A DNA stretch of 64,000 nucleotides from Adiantum capillus-veneris (taxonomy: Eukaryota > Streptophyta > Polypodiopsida > Polypodiales > Pteridaceae): the NCBI GenBank assembly GCA_014529385.2, contig CM043963.1:67631912-67695911 (forward strand), read 5' to 3'. The notes below the pieces were generated by a model, which did no database searches, had not been told where the DNA came from, and was given only the letters and a program-made list of their open reading frames with translations. The translations under genes were made by a program, and so were the position numbers. Shown here piece by piece: positions 21,554 through 33,679 of this stretch (position 1 is the stretch's first letter; every line of letters begins with the position of its first letter).

Positions 21554-23096
21554 TGTAATGGAATTGGCCTATTTAACTTGAGAGTAGCGGAAATTAATGA
21601 GAGTACTTTTCAGAAATTCCTTTGTGAGCATAACGGGTGAACATAATCGAAGATAGCAACATAATCATAGCAATTAGTTAACTTGGCATGAACAATACTT
21701 TTGCAAGAGAGAGAATTTATAGAACATGACAACAATTGAGGACCGGATTTATGTGGAGCCGGTCCCCCCTCCAATAGGCATTTGTATTATGATTTCTCCC
21801 ATGAAGAGAGACTTGTTACACTACAATCTGTGTGTTCCTTATGACCTAGGTGATGCAATGAAGATGGAAAGCTTCATGCATCACAAACATAACATAAACT
21901 TTGAAGAAAGCTTTAACTATACCATGCCTCAGTCCCAAGACCTCAAACACCTTCGAAGGTGGAGAGAGCTAGTAGGGAATGAGGGTAGGAAAGAGGAAGA
22001 AGAAACATTTCATAGGAGAAAGAATTAGTTCCTCATTGATCATAACTCTTCTTGCTAGCATACATCATACCATAGTAATGAAGATGGAGAAGATGGCAAG
22101 GTTAAGCATTGAAGCATGGCTCTCGGTTCAATTTGCACTCCATAGCCAAGAGTGTTGGTGTAGGTTCTCAACCTCTACTTGCTTGGAGAAGGAGAGGGAG
22201 CTCTTGCACTTGCACTTTGCATAATGAGAGTGTGTGTGAGTGTGTGTGGGAGAGTATACCCCCTAAGTAACCCCCTAGCTTGCTTTAGTTTACCCCCCCC
22301 TTGTAGCTCATGCTTGAAGCTCATTGGACCCCTCTAGGCTAGCCAATCACAAGCAGGAGGCATTACAAGCAACAAGGGTAGCCTTGGGACAAGTGTCCCC
22401 CTTTCCCCTTTGAGAGAGAGGAATTGATAAATGCAAAAAGAATTAATTAAATCTCCTAAATTATCATTGGACCCCTTGGGTGGCCAACAAAGTACTAGGC
22501 ATGCCTTGTGTGAGTGTGTATGTGTGTGTGTTCTCTCTCATCCCCCCTCATGTAGGGCTTGCCCCCTCCTTGTAGGGATTGAATTTTGACTTTTGACACC
22601 TCAAGCCCCTCAAGCCTAGGCCCATTTGCCACCACAGACTTAGCCCTTAAGCACTTCAAGCTTGGGATGGGTTCTCACCTCAAGTAAAGCCCTAGCATCT
22701 CAAGCATGTCAAGCACCTCAAGCATCTCAATCATCAAGCACCTCAAGCATCTCAAGCACCTCAAGCACCTTAAGCTTGGTCCGGGTTTCCACCTCAAGCC
22801 CCTCAAGCTTGGGCGGCGTTCCCACTTCCAGCTCAGCCCTAGCTTACCTAAGGTCTTTACACTAACTATTGGAGGTCTTCAATGAAGCTAACCCTAAGGT
22901 CTTATGCTCCATTGGTTATCCTTACTCTTTGATAGACCATCTCTCATTTGGGCCCCTTTACATTGGCCCCATGTTGAGATAGATCTATAAGCACATGCCT
23001 ATATCTTAACCCTTGTTCCCGTTTATTCTCCCACATTAAATGATCAGTTTAATATGAAAAATCATTTGGGTTGGTTAGATGTTAGATTTTATGACA
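21554..23096 (-). repeat. 3' LTR of the nested chromovirus
   Basis: In element orientation it starts TGTCATAAAATC just after the tract AAGAGATAGGTAA (23097-23109 region) and ends CCATTACA. It contains a minisatellite of CTCAAGCAYCT units (about 22690-22780) and, antisense, a 100-codon frame (21726-22028) that recurs in sister LTRs. Its sister is 36340-37924. Confidence 0.85.
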
Positions 23097-23455
23097 TTAC
23101 CTATCTCTTGAAATCATAGTCATCTTCGACTATGAGGTAGAGGAGATAAAGCCTTAGTCATTAGTCAATCTTACTTAGCAGATAGAGGATCCCTTTTAAC
23201 CCTATGACATCTTTCCAAAATGGATGACTAATCCATTTGGTGCTTGGGAGACATAGCTGCTGCAAGCATGTCTGCTCTTGAGTCCATTTCATTCTCCCAA
23301 AGTAGAGTGACAATTCTACTTGGTGTTTGAGAGACATTCTCATCACAAACATGATTCTAAGCATGCATACTATTTAAATTTGTGCACAATTTAAAAAGAG
23401 AATTAGTCTTATAAGACAAAAACATGGGTCATTTAAAAGAAATTTGTACATTTGC

Positions 23456-24997
23456 TTACTCTAATGTAGTATTGTAAGCATTGACAAGGTTCATACTATC
23501 CTTAAGTTGTATTCCTTGCATCCATCTATCATCTTCAAAAGGATAATTTTTGAACTTAATAAGATACCGTTGGATAATCTTACCATGTCGTAGTACCTTG
23601 TCTTCATGCCGAAGGATAGCTTTGGGTTGTAGTACCTCTTCTTGGTCTTCAACTTCGGGAGGGTCTTCGATAATTGGTTCACTTGGTGGCTCTCCCTTGT
23701 AGGGCTTCAGTAGGCTCACATGAAAGGCAATGTGTATGAGCCAATGGTTGGGCAAATTGAGTTGGTAAGCCATCTCATTGATGGGCTTCAAGATTTGGAA
23801 AGGACCATAGTATCTTTTTGCTAGCTTAGCATAATACTTTTGATGGCCCGTAGGATTTTTTCCCGTGGTTTGCCTTAATCGAGCCTTAGGAAACTTAAGC
23901 ACATTTTCTTTAAATAATGTTAAGGCCCTTCTGTGCTTGTCAGCAACAGCTTTTTGCCTTTGTTGAGATATGGATATAGCCTCCTTAATCTTTTGAAAAG
24001 ATTCTTGTAGGTCACGGCTATACTCATTGGCAACTAAGATCTTCCCATGTATTTTGCATAGCAAGGGACTTTTCGGTCTTCCCTCAATGATCTCAAAAGG
24101 TTCTTTTCCCGTAGAAGTATGTACAGTATTATTGTAGGCATCCTCTAAAAGAGGTAAGTACTTTTCCCGTAGAAGTATGTACAATATTATTGTAGGCATC
24201 CTCTAAAAGAGGTAAGTACTTTTCCCATTGTGAGCGTTGATCTACTTCTATAACATAAGCCTTGAGTAGACCGAGTATTGTAAGGATGGCTATCTCACTT
24301 TGGCCATCCATTTGTGGCTGATAGTCTGAAGAAAACTCAATCTTGTTTCTAGATTTTCAAAGAGACCTTTCCATAAATTACCGGTCATTCTAGGATCTCT
24401 ATCTGACATGATGGATGTTGGTAATCCATGGTGTTTGAAAATATGAGATATTAAGAGAGTTGCCATTTGGTGTGCCTTAATAGTCTTTTTGACAAGAATA
24501 AAGTGTGCTTGCTTGCTAAACCTGTTGACTATTGTCCATATTCCTGTATTCATATGAATAGACTTGGGTAATCGAAAGATGAAATCCATAGATATACTCT
24601 CCCATGGTGAATTTGGGATAGGAAATGGCTGGAGTAATCCTAATTGCTTCCCTCTATCATATTTGGTTTTTGGCATACTACACATTTTGAAACATACTAT
24701 TGTATGTCCACTTTCATGGTAGGCCAATAGAAATACGTCTCTACTCCTCGGAGAGTAGGTTGAATACCTCTATGCCCCACATAGGGAGGAGCATGGGATT
24801 TATACATAACTTTCTCACGAAGGGAATGGGTAGCACATAGCCTATGGCCGTGGAGAAGGTAACCATCCTGCAATGTGAATGGTTCTTCTTTCTTCCTCAA
24901 AGCAAGGGCTGGAATTATGTCTCTAAAGTCAGGGTCAATAGCATACTCATCTATCATAGAAGATAGATCATTGTGAGTAGCTATAGACACCGCGTTA
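23456..24997 (-). pseudogene. Chromovirus integrase and chromodomain (copy A)
   Basis: Minus-strand reading from 24997: the HHCC zinc domain begins with SHAPPYVGHRG (near 24800), then the catalytic core with MDFIF (first Asp) and IMSDRDPRM (second Asp, near 24410). The third acidic residue region is damaged. Then come the GPF stretch (KRYYGPFQILKPINEMAYQL, near 23800), HVSLLKPYKGEPP, and the chromodomain RYLIKFKNYPFEDDRWMQG (near 23560), which in this clade directs integration to particular chromatin. A 58-bp tandem duplication (24103-24160, 24161-24218) shifts the frame. The sequence breaks off near 24997 inside the region joining RNase H to integrase. Confidence 0.85.
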
Positions 24998-26642
24998 ACT
25001 TTTAAGACAAATTTAGAAAATTGAGAAAAAATTGACAAATTTGGGACAAATGTATCAAGGGAATGTTGAGGTGCTTTCCATGTCCTTGCAAAACATGAAT
25101 TAACAAGCACCAAGAGTAAAGATGCTTACATTTTTCATCTAGAAACCACAAGGAACCCACAAAAACTTGCAATTGAGCATTTGCATGTTTAAAGAACCAT
25201 ACAACTTGAAGCTAGTTGAGCCGCGATTAAAAGTTTGAAGCACCATCTTTGTAAGTCTCATATCAAGATTGAAGAAGACCAAGGACGTGGAGAGTGAGTT
25301 TGGTATTCCAACTCATGTAAGATGAGGTTTGATCAAGTTTGGTTCTTGATTTTTGACAACAATTGACGGCAAAGGAATTGCTATAAGGCGTTAATGCTAG
25401 CTTGCTTATCTCGTAAAGTTTAGAATATGTGCCATGTGGTGGCGTAGTGTTGTTGGCCTTCAAAAAATAAATTGTAGTGCACACTTTCCTTTTCTCAAAA
25501 AGGATTTCAAGCCTATCCCCATGCAAAAAATCATGACGTTCTAAGGAAGCAAATGGTTGTCATCTTACTCTTTGTTAAATTTGGAATTCCAATATGATTG
25601 CACAAAGATTTCTCACTTACAAAAAACGTTATGGAAAACAAAGATAACAAAATTATGTGTTTTTTTTTGTAACTTGGAACTTCTATTGAAAGAGAACAAG
25701 GATTGAAGCAAGTGGTGCAATTGTTACAAGTTCGCTTTTCTTCTATACAAGGACTAGAGAAAGTCTTTCAAGGCATGGCTCCAAATATGTCACAATAATA
25801 TGAATGGTTGGATTTGTAAGTGAACAACCCAAACGTCCTTAGCTACACATTCATACCTACCTAGGTGTGCTCGAGGTATTTTTTCCCAACCACACCTAGT
25901 TGGTATAGTTTTTCATTAGGAGCAGGTAGGATGTTGGAAACTATAAGCGCCAACAATGTAAGAGAGCTCCCTGCCCACATAAAAATATCAAAGAAAACGT
26001 GTGATAATGCATGGTCTCCAACTTGAGTTCAGCCTTGACCTTGACATGCCCCATGAGCAAAGGTTTGAGCTCAGAATGCAGCATCTATGGTTTGGAAACT
26101 CTTTAGATTATTCATGGGTCGATCTCAAGTTTGAGGCTCGAGGGTGTAGGTGTCATGAGAGGGATTTATTAGTCAAGACAACAAAGGAAATAAAAGGTCA
26201 AAAGTGAATACATTACCGTTGGCATTTATGGCTTGAATGCATCGGCCCCAATTTCAAATTTCAAACTTGACGGCAGTTTTGAACTTGACGTCCTCCCATC
26301 ACTGCTTCATTTGTCGCGCCTATCATCAGTAATTGTGTTGTAACCAAGCTACGCCATTGATTTAGTGATTTTAGCCAAGTTGCACCATTATGGACTGTTA
26401 GGCCATCCTATAGATGGGTAGCTTTGTGTTGACCATTGCAAATTTGTTTGCTCTCTGCATGTTTAGACCTGCTTCTCCTCAATAGCTTCTTGTTCTTGGA
26501 ACTCCGCATTAATAACTTTGAGCGCTTTTCACTTCCACCTTTGCTCCTCCTGGATATTGACAACATTGATACACCGCAAAATGAATTGTATATAGGGCTC
26601 AGAGATATCTGCAAAGAAGGGGCGACATTAGATTTCACATGT
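24998..26642. other. Unassigned sequence inside the disrupted chromovirus
   Basis: AT-rich sequence with short frames only. The single structure I noticed is a 9-bp inverted repeat CTAGGTGTG/CACACCTAG around 25860-25900. Homology to the chromovirus family stops near 24997. Confidence 0.5.
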
Positions 26643-28191
26643 TGATGGGGGCTTTTCACAAGCCAAGCTCCCATACCCCTCTTCTCTCGTCCCCACCCCA
26701 TGAAAACCCCCTCTTATGGAGGGAGTGATAAAAGGCATTGGAAAAAGTAAGAAAAAAATAAAGTATGATTATGTAAATATATAAGAAAGGTAAAATAGGC
26801 CACCTCATGCCTGCGGGGTAGCCCATCCACACCTTGCCTCCTTTTTCTTCACTGTTGCCCCGCCGGGTGTCCCTTTTCCTCTCCTCCACTCAAAAGGTCA
26901 ACCCCCTCTCTCTTCCCCTTGTACTTTCTCCTTTCTCTCTCCCTTGAAGCTACCCCACCCCCTGTCCTTACCAATAATGCACCCTAACTCACATGCCACC
27001 TCTCCTATCTTCCAAAACAGTATACCCCACCCCCCCTTTTCTCTCTCCTACACTCTCCCATGATCCAAATACCCCCCTCTCTCTCTAAAATTCGAAATCT
27101 CTCTTGTCTTGTAGCCAGATGGCCTCCCCCACACTCACACACACTCAGTTTCACTGAAAAAGGTGCCCACAGACCCATCCCCACCCAATGGTTACCTGAT
27201 TTTCTTGTGTTCACACACATCTGCACACAGATTCACCTCTGAACACACTCCCCTCTCTCCCCTCTTGTAAGTACTTTATTCTCCATGTCACCTCTCACTT
27301 TTTTTCATCAACCCATCTCTCTCTCTTAGTCTCTCTCTCATGAGACTGCTGTTCTGGCACATATACACACAGCCAGACAAGTGGGGCCCATAGTCACATG
27401 GCCTATGTAGATAATGATTTCTTCATTTCTAAATTCTAGAATTTCTCCCCCCTCCTCCCCTATATAAAGAGGGGTCACCATCACACTAGACACACACACA
27501 ACATCACCAAAGAACACACTATGCACTGTGTGTGCCTAGTGCACACACACACACCCACACCATCACCATCACCATCACCGCAATCACCATGCTTGTCTTG
27601 AGCATGATCTCTACACCCTTGGCTATGGAAGATGAAGGGCAACTAAATGAAGGATGATGGCCATAATCCTCGTGCGAGTCTTCGCCATCAACTCCCACCT
27701 ATCTGCCATGTGCTCTACCACTCTCTCCCTTCTCATTCCCCTACCCTATGCTCCCCATTTCATCGCCTTATTCTCTAAATAAAGCTTGAGGTTTTGTGAG
27801 TATGTTTTCTTGCAATGTTTTGCCCATGTAAGGTGTGCGGAATCGCCACCTAGTCTTGTGTTTTGGAATGAGCTTGTGTATGTGTGAAGGGTGTACGGAT
27901 TCGCCATCCTTTTGTGGTGCCTAAGTACTAAGCTGCTATACCCCCTCCCTCACTCTCTCTCTCTCTCTCTCTCTCAGTTGATCTCATTCCCTTTCCTCTT
28001 CATCATTACTCCCAAGCATCCATCTCTCTTGGATGAAAACTTTGTTATGGTGGTGTGTTGTTTGCGTCCTAGCCGCTGAAGCTAGGTGGTGCCCCCTGTT
28101 TGCTTTACCAAATGACAGGCACGAGGCGCTCCATTCGGTCCATGGTGTTTTAGAGGCCATCGGGGGTTCGGGGTTTGCTTTGCTCCCGTCA
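26643..28191 (+). repeat. 5' LTR of the Gag/membrane element
   Basis: A TATA box TATATAAA at 27461-27468 is framed by CCCC and GGGG. A CACCAT-type repeat lies at about 27560-27590, AATAAAG near 27775 is a likely polyadenylation signal, and a CT microsatellite lies at about 27952-27976. The next bases, TTTGGTGTCCCCACTGAGG (28192-28210), are in the primer-binding position; I could not assign the tRNA. Confidence 0.9.
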
Positions 28192-28264
28192 TTTGGTGTC
28201 CCCACTGAGGAACTTTTCATGAAACCCTTCAGTTTACAAGACTGAAACCCCTAAACTATTGTGA

Positions 28265-28963
28265 ATGGATGAATGGCTAGCAAGATTTGCTAATTCGACG
28301 ACAGAAGAAGAAGAGCTCCAAGCACAACTAGACGAACTCCGCATCTCCATCGAAGCTCGAGTGCCAGGCGTAACGGTAATCGATTTGCAGTGGGAGAGTC
28401 AACCAACACGCCAAACCCAGTGGATATACATAGGCCAAGTGCCAAGAAGAAGAAGGAGAAGGTCGAAACCATGTCCGCAACCTACAACCAACCCACAACA
28501 ACAAAATGGAAGGAGCTCTACAGAATAGAGAATCAACACTATTCTACTTTGAGAATTGGGTAACGCAAGTCACCGAGGTAATTATCACAGTCAGTTTTCA
28601 AGTCGCACGTGATGCTGCAGCACAGATAACGGAAGCATTGGCTCACACTCTCACTAGAGAAACTAGGAATCTACTGAGTTTGTTTCAGGAAAGAACACCA
28701 CCCTCTCCCACAAGCTTGGACAGTGACTAAGCACCTCTAAGCTTCACATGAATCAGTATAACCTACCTCAAGACAGATCACACATACCAACACGTGTACG
28801 CTCAATCAAGGTAATACTGGATTTGAAGACTCACTACCAGCACGTCATTGACACCATGCCGGGTGGGGAGCGGTTTTTGGAGGTTTTGGCATCAGATCAA
28901 CCATTTGTCTTACCTTTGGTACAAGGCAATGTACCGTTTGAAGTTTTCTATGTCCTAGTATAA
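28265..28963 (+). pseudogene. Short frames upstream of gag, function unknown
   Basis: Three successive frames of 87, 74 and 71 codons (28265, 28506, 28748) sit between the primer-binding position and gag. The first is acidic then ends in an Arg-rich stretch (VPRRRRRRSK); the second is helical with RDAAAQITEALAHTLTRET; the third contains TMPGGERFLEVLAS. The first and third share a frame, so this may be one decayed leader protein or an N-terminal part of Gag. I do not recognise the family. Confidence 0.4.
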
Positions 28964-29047
28964 GAGGGTATACACACCTCCTTGTAAAGAAGAAAAAAAA
29001 CTTTTGCAAGTTAAGCAGTGTGTATTTCTAGCTCTATCTCAGTAATC

Positions 29048-31468
29048 ATGGCAAGTGCAGCATTTCCAACATTTAAAGGAAAGAAGGGGGAGGATTTGGT
29101 AACAGACTTCCTAGATGACTTTGAAGTAGCATGTGTAGTGAGCAACAAAGATACGGATGAATCCCGGGTTAGAATCTTTAAGCATGTCATGAAGCTAGAA
29201 GCTAGATCATGGTACAATGCACTTCCACAAGCAACCAAGGATGACTGGGAACCCTTAAAAACCGCTTTTAAGAGGCGCTTTGGGGGAGGTACCACTTCAG
29301 AAAAGTTGTGGGACAAGTTGAGAGACTTGAAGCAGGAGGGTCTTTTAGAATATGCCACGTATGAGTTCAAATTTGTGGATTTGTGGGAACGGTGGGTTGA
29401 GTCACTGGCAAGGGGGGAAGCTGCACCCGATTTCCTAAAAAAAGATCGGTTCATGCATGGCTTATGGCCGCTTCTCAAGGAGAAGGTGAAAGGTAGATTC
29501 CCGGCTACGTACGAGTTAGCCGTTGAGATTGCTTGCCTTAAGGACAAGAAGCTAAAAATGAAAGCCAAAGAAACCGAGTCAACAGAAACAGCAACATCAC
29601 GTCGACCAGCAACTACGAAAACCACCATTCCACCACCACCACCGGCTCTTGGGGTAAGAGATGACCAACAAGATATGTTGGCCCATATTACTGACCAACT
29701 GTAGAGTTTGTCTGTCCACTTAATACAGCAAGGGAGGAGTCAAGAAAGAGATCAAGACCCTGGAAGAGCACGACGACAAAACAGGGAGTATCACTACTAC
29801 AACTACGGAGAAGATGGTCACGGTATGTACTACTGTCCCAAACCACAACAAAACTATAATAGAGAAGGTAGGAGGAACCAATTGTCACCCTCTAGAGAAA
29901 GAACACCCCCACCCCAAGCACCAGCCCCACCAACACAAATTCTACGTCCGCCACAATCACCACTTACAATCATCTTATGCCCACCACCGATTGGTACCCG
30001 CACACCAAGTATCATTGGTCTTGCAGAAGAGGTCAAGATGAGTGTAACGAAAGAAGGATCAAGTAAGAAGACTATTCAAAGAACTGAAGCAGTGGAACAA
30101 GAGGTTAAAGAATCAAAAGATGCTACCCAGGTGGGGGAGGTAAGCCAAGAAAATTGTGTTACAAATGTGAGTACATCTTTAACCTTGAATGAAATAGGCA
30201 CCAAAGAGATCAATCGACAACATTGGGCAGTAAGGGTAAGAATGTGTAAAGTGTTGATTAGGCCTCGTCAGAGTAAGAGGAATGCAAAGGTCATGAAAGA
30301 TACAAGAGAAGAGGAAAACCAGCCTGTTAGCAAGGCTTTGCAGAAGGTGGACAACTTATCAATCAAAGGGGAGGGCTTTGAAAACGGAAGCCTGTGCACC
30401 AGCATGGACCCAGGACAGTGTAGCAAGCTAAAGGAATCTTGCATCAAGGCAGTTTCACTAGAGGACCATAACGAAGAGGTAAGTATGACTGAAGGTTTGG
30501 AGTTGGATATTGCTCCAGAGGCTTGGCAGCCGAGCAAGACTTTATTGTGTAGTGTTATAGACTTGGAGATGGGTAATGCCTCTAGTCTACTGAAAGATGT
30601 TATAAACTTGGAGATGGGTAATGCCTCCAGTATATGTGAGGATGTTCAGAGTAAGTTTGACGATCAATATGTTGCCAACCTTTTAAGGATGTTCCAAACT
30701 CCTCCACAACACAGCATTGTGTTTGCATGGGATGCATCAGACCCATGGCTATGGCTAGCCGCTATAACATATAGAGATAAGATCAGCATGGAGATAAGAG
30801 CTAAGGAGCCATGGATAGACAAAAGCCTGATAGAATGAAAGAATGAAGACCTCATTCGCAATTTGGTACAATTTTTTACAAACAGTGCATCCTCTCTTTG
30901 GAGAAAGGTAAGTGGATTATGCTTGAATTTAAGCCGCAAGGTAGGTGGCTTGCTATTAGCATCAATAAAGGAAGCTGACATGTTTGAGCACACCCAAAAG
31001 AAGCATGATATGCTTGCAGTTTTTTCTAGTCATGGCAGTAAGCAGGATTCTGAAGACAACTTGAGCTCACCACACCAACAAGGAGGCCATATATGGTGGA
31101 TTCTTGGTACACTCTTGGGAATCATAATTTTTAGTTCTGTCTTTGCAGAAGCCAAGATGCTCATTTCCCTTCTCGCTACTGGTGGTTACAAATTTGGTCC
31201 AACTTGGCATGCAAATTTTATTGTTCCGACACTGCAGACAATGATCCTATTTTTCACTTGGGATCCAGGAGGACACTGGCACAAAGTTCTGGAAGCCATG
31301 GGCTTCCCCTTTAATCAACCGACACTATTCCAAGGAACAAGCTATCACCCGGACCTGTTACAGATTCATGAATATCCCAGAAATCTCACCAATGGCCAAA
31401 TGGAATGGCTAGTTCAGAAGGGAACTCGATATCGGATCCTACAGCTAAGCGGAAGAAGAAACAGATGA
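29048..31468 (+). pseudogene. Gag fused in frame to a C-terminal membrane-type domain, two stops
   Basis: A single frame from ATG 29048 to TGA 31466 is interrupted only by TAG 29702 and TGA 30836. The N-terminal Gag core (about residues 1-180) has FPTFKGKKGEDLVTDFLDDF, LEARSWYNALPQAT and FMHGLWPLLKEKVKG. A Pro-rich stretch leads to NYGEDGHGMYYCP near 29805, a zinc knuckle whose first two Cys are Tyr (TGC to TAC changes). A long charged linker holds a duplicated LEMGNASS motif (30565, 30613). The last 200 codons include a hydrophobic segment WWILGTLLGIIIFSSVFA near 31096 that looks like a transmembrane helix, then a Trp-rich region. I recognise the Gag part only. The tail could be envelope-like or a captured sequence. 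Confidence 0.75.
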
Positions 31469-31469
31469 G

Positions 31470-31505
31470 CTAGAGGCATGAATGCCTCTAGCCGAAAGGG
31501 GAGGG
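31470..31505 (+). other. Perfect 10-bp hairpin followed by polypurine tract
   Basis: CTAGAGGCAT-GA-ATGCCTCTAG (31470-31491) lies between the stop codon and the tract AAAGGGGAGGG (31495-31505) that borders the 3' LTR. Confidence 0.8.
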
Positions 31506-31509
31506 CTAA

Positions 31510-32808
31510 TGATGGGGGCTTTTCACAAGCCAAGCTCCCATACCCCTCTTCTCTCGTCCCCACCCCATGAAAACCCCCTCTTATGGAGGGAGTGATAAAA
31601 GGCATTGGAAAAAGTAAGAAAAAAATAAAGTATGATTATGTAAATATATAAGAAAGGTAAAATAGGCCACCTCATGCCTGCGGGGTAGCCCATCCACACC
31701 TTGCCTCCTTTTTCTTCACTGTTGCCCCGCCGGGTGTCCCTTTTCCTCTCCTCCACTCAAAAGGTCAACCCCCTCTCTCTTCCCCTTGTACTTTCTCCTT
31801 TCTCTCTCCCTTGAAGCTACCCCACCCCCTGTCCTTACCAATAATGCACCCTAACTCACATGCCACCTCTCCTATCTTCCAAAACAATATACCCCACCCC
31901 CCCTTTTCTCTCTCCGACACTCTCCCATGATCCAAATACCCCCATCTCTCTCTAAAATTCGAAATCTCTCTTGTCTTGTAGCCAGATGGCCTCCCCCACA
32001 CTCACACACACTCAGTTTCACTGAAAAAGGTGCCCACAGACCCATCCCCACCCAGTGGTTACCTGATTTTCTTGTGTTCACACACATCTGCACACAGATT
32101 CACCTCTGAACACACTCCCCTCTCTCCCCTCTTGTAATTACTTTATTCTCCATGTCACCTCTCACTTTTTTCATCAACCCATCTCTCTCTCTTAGTCTCT
32201 CTCTCATGAGACTGCTGTTCTGGCACATATACACACAGCTAGACAAGTGGGGCCCACAGTCACATGGCCTATGTAGATAATGATTTCTTCATTTCTAAAT
32301 TCTAGAATTTCTCCCCCCTCCTCCCCTATATAAAGAGGGGTCACCATCACACTAGACACACACACAACATCACCAAAGAACACACTATGCACTGTGTGTG
32401 CCTAGTGCACACACACACACCCACACCATCACCATCACCATCACCGCAATCACCATGCTTGTCTTGAGCATGATCTCTACACCCTTGGCTATGGAAGATG
32501 AAGGGCAACTAAATGAAGGATGATGGCCATAATCCTCATGCGAATCTTCGCCATCAACTCCCACCTATCTGCCATGTGCTCTACCACTCTCTCCCTTCTC
32601 ATTCCCCTACCCTATGCTCCCCATTTCATCGCCTTATTCTCTAAATAAAGCTTGAGGTTTTGTGAGTATGTTTTCTTGCAATGTTTTGCCCATGTGAGGT
32701 GTGCGGAATCGCCACCTAGTCTTGTGTTTTGGAGTGAGCTTGTGTATGTGTGAAGGGTGTACGGATTCGTCATCCTTTTGTGGTGCCTAAGTACTAAGCC
32801 GCTATACC

Positions 32809-32858
<50 letters not shown>

Positions 32859-33071
32859 TGATCTCATTCCCTTTCCTCTTCATCATTACTCCCAAGCATC
32901 CATCTCTCTTGGATGAAAACTTTGTTATGGTGGTGTGTTGTTTGCGTCCTAGCCGCTGAAGCTAGGTGGTGCCCCCTGTTTGCTTTACCAAATGACAGGC
33001 TCGAGGCGCTCCATTAGGTCCCCGGTGTTTTAGAGGCCGTCGGGGGTTCGGGGTTCGCTTTTCTCCCGTCA
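31510..33071 (+). repeat. 3' LTR of the Gag/membrane element
   Basis: Direct repeat of 26643-28191, with the TATA box at 32327-32334 and a longer CT run (about 32812-32854). Confidence 0.9.
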
Positions 33072-33679
33072 ACGTGAGCAAGTAGAGCAAAGGTAGTTGA
33101 AATGCTTGCCTGAGGAGGATAGGAAATATGTCTTGTAATCTGTATGCGTGATGTGGACGTGCAATATGTCCACTACTACAAAGCAAGTTTTTGCTACTAC
33201 GTGAAGCGTCTACTGCGTCTTGCATAGCTAGCACCTTAGCTCTTGAGACGCCATAGGATCATTGAGGTTCAACATCAACAAAAACTTGGTAGCAAGGCAC
33301 AGAAAGTTTTCTTCATCAATGTTGAAAGAATTTTTGGCGTTAGTATTGGACCTGATTTGATAGGTAAATCTAAGAATGAACCTTGACGCCTTCTTGCATG
33401 TCTCTTGTCTTTTGATTCAACTTGATCACAAGGGAACCTTTAAACCATATGGGTTCATACAACCTCTTGGTTCATTGTTAAAAGTACAACATCCTTATTA
33501 GGCACTTCAGGAAAATAATTGATGTCAAAGCTAAGGCACATCTATAATTGTCTTTCAGACAATAATAAAAAATGTAGTGTTCTAATAACCTTTCTTTTTT
33601 TCTTCACATGATGTGGATCGGTTAGATTAGATCATATAATTGTATCTTAGTCTAATTAGAGTCACAAACTAAGTTTCAA

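Larger units (their letters stand above)
26643..33071 (+). mobile_element. Second LTR element without reverse transcriptase, Gag plus membrane-type tail
   Basis: LTRs of about 1.55 kb at 26643-28191 and 31510-33071 both begin TGATGGGGGC and end CTCCCGTCA, and are about 98-99% identical by eye. A polypurine tract AAAGGGGAGGG (31495-31505) precedes the 3' LTR. The 3.3-kb interior holds one long Gag-containing frame and small upstream frames, with no protease, reverse transcriptase, RNase H or integrase that I can find. Candidate target duplication ACATG (26637) against ACGTG (33072) has one mismatch and sits one base off on the left. It lies inside the remains of the older chromovirus. Confidence 0.85.
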
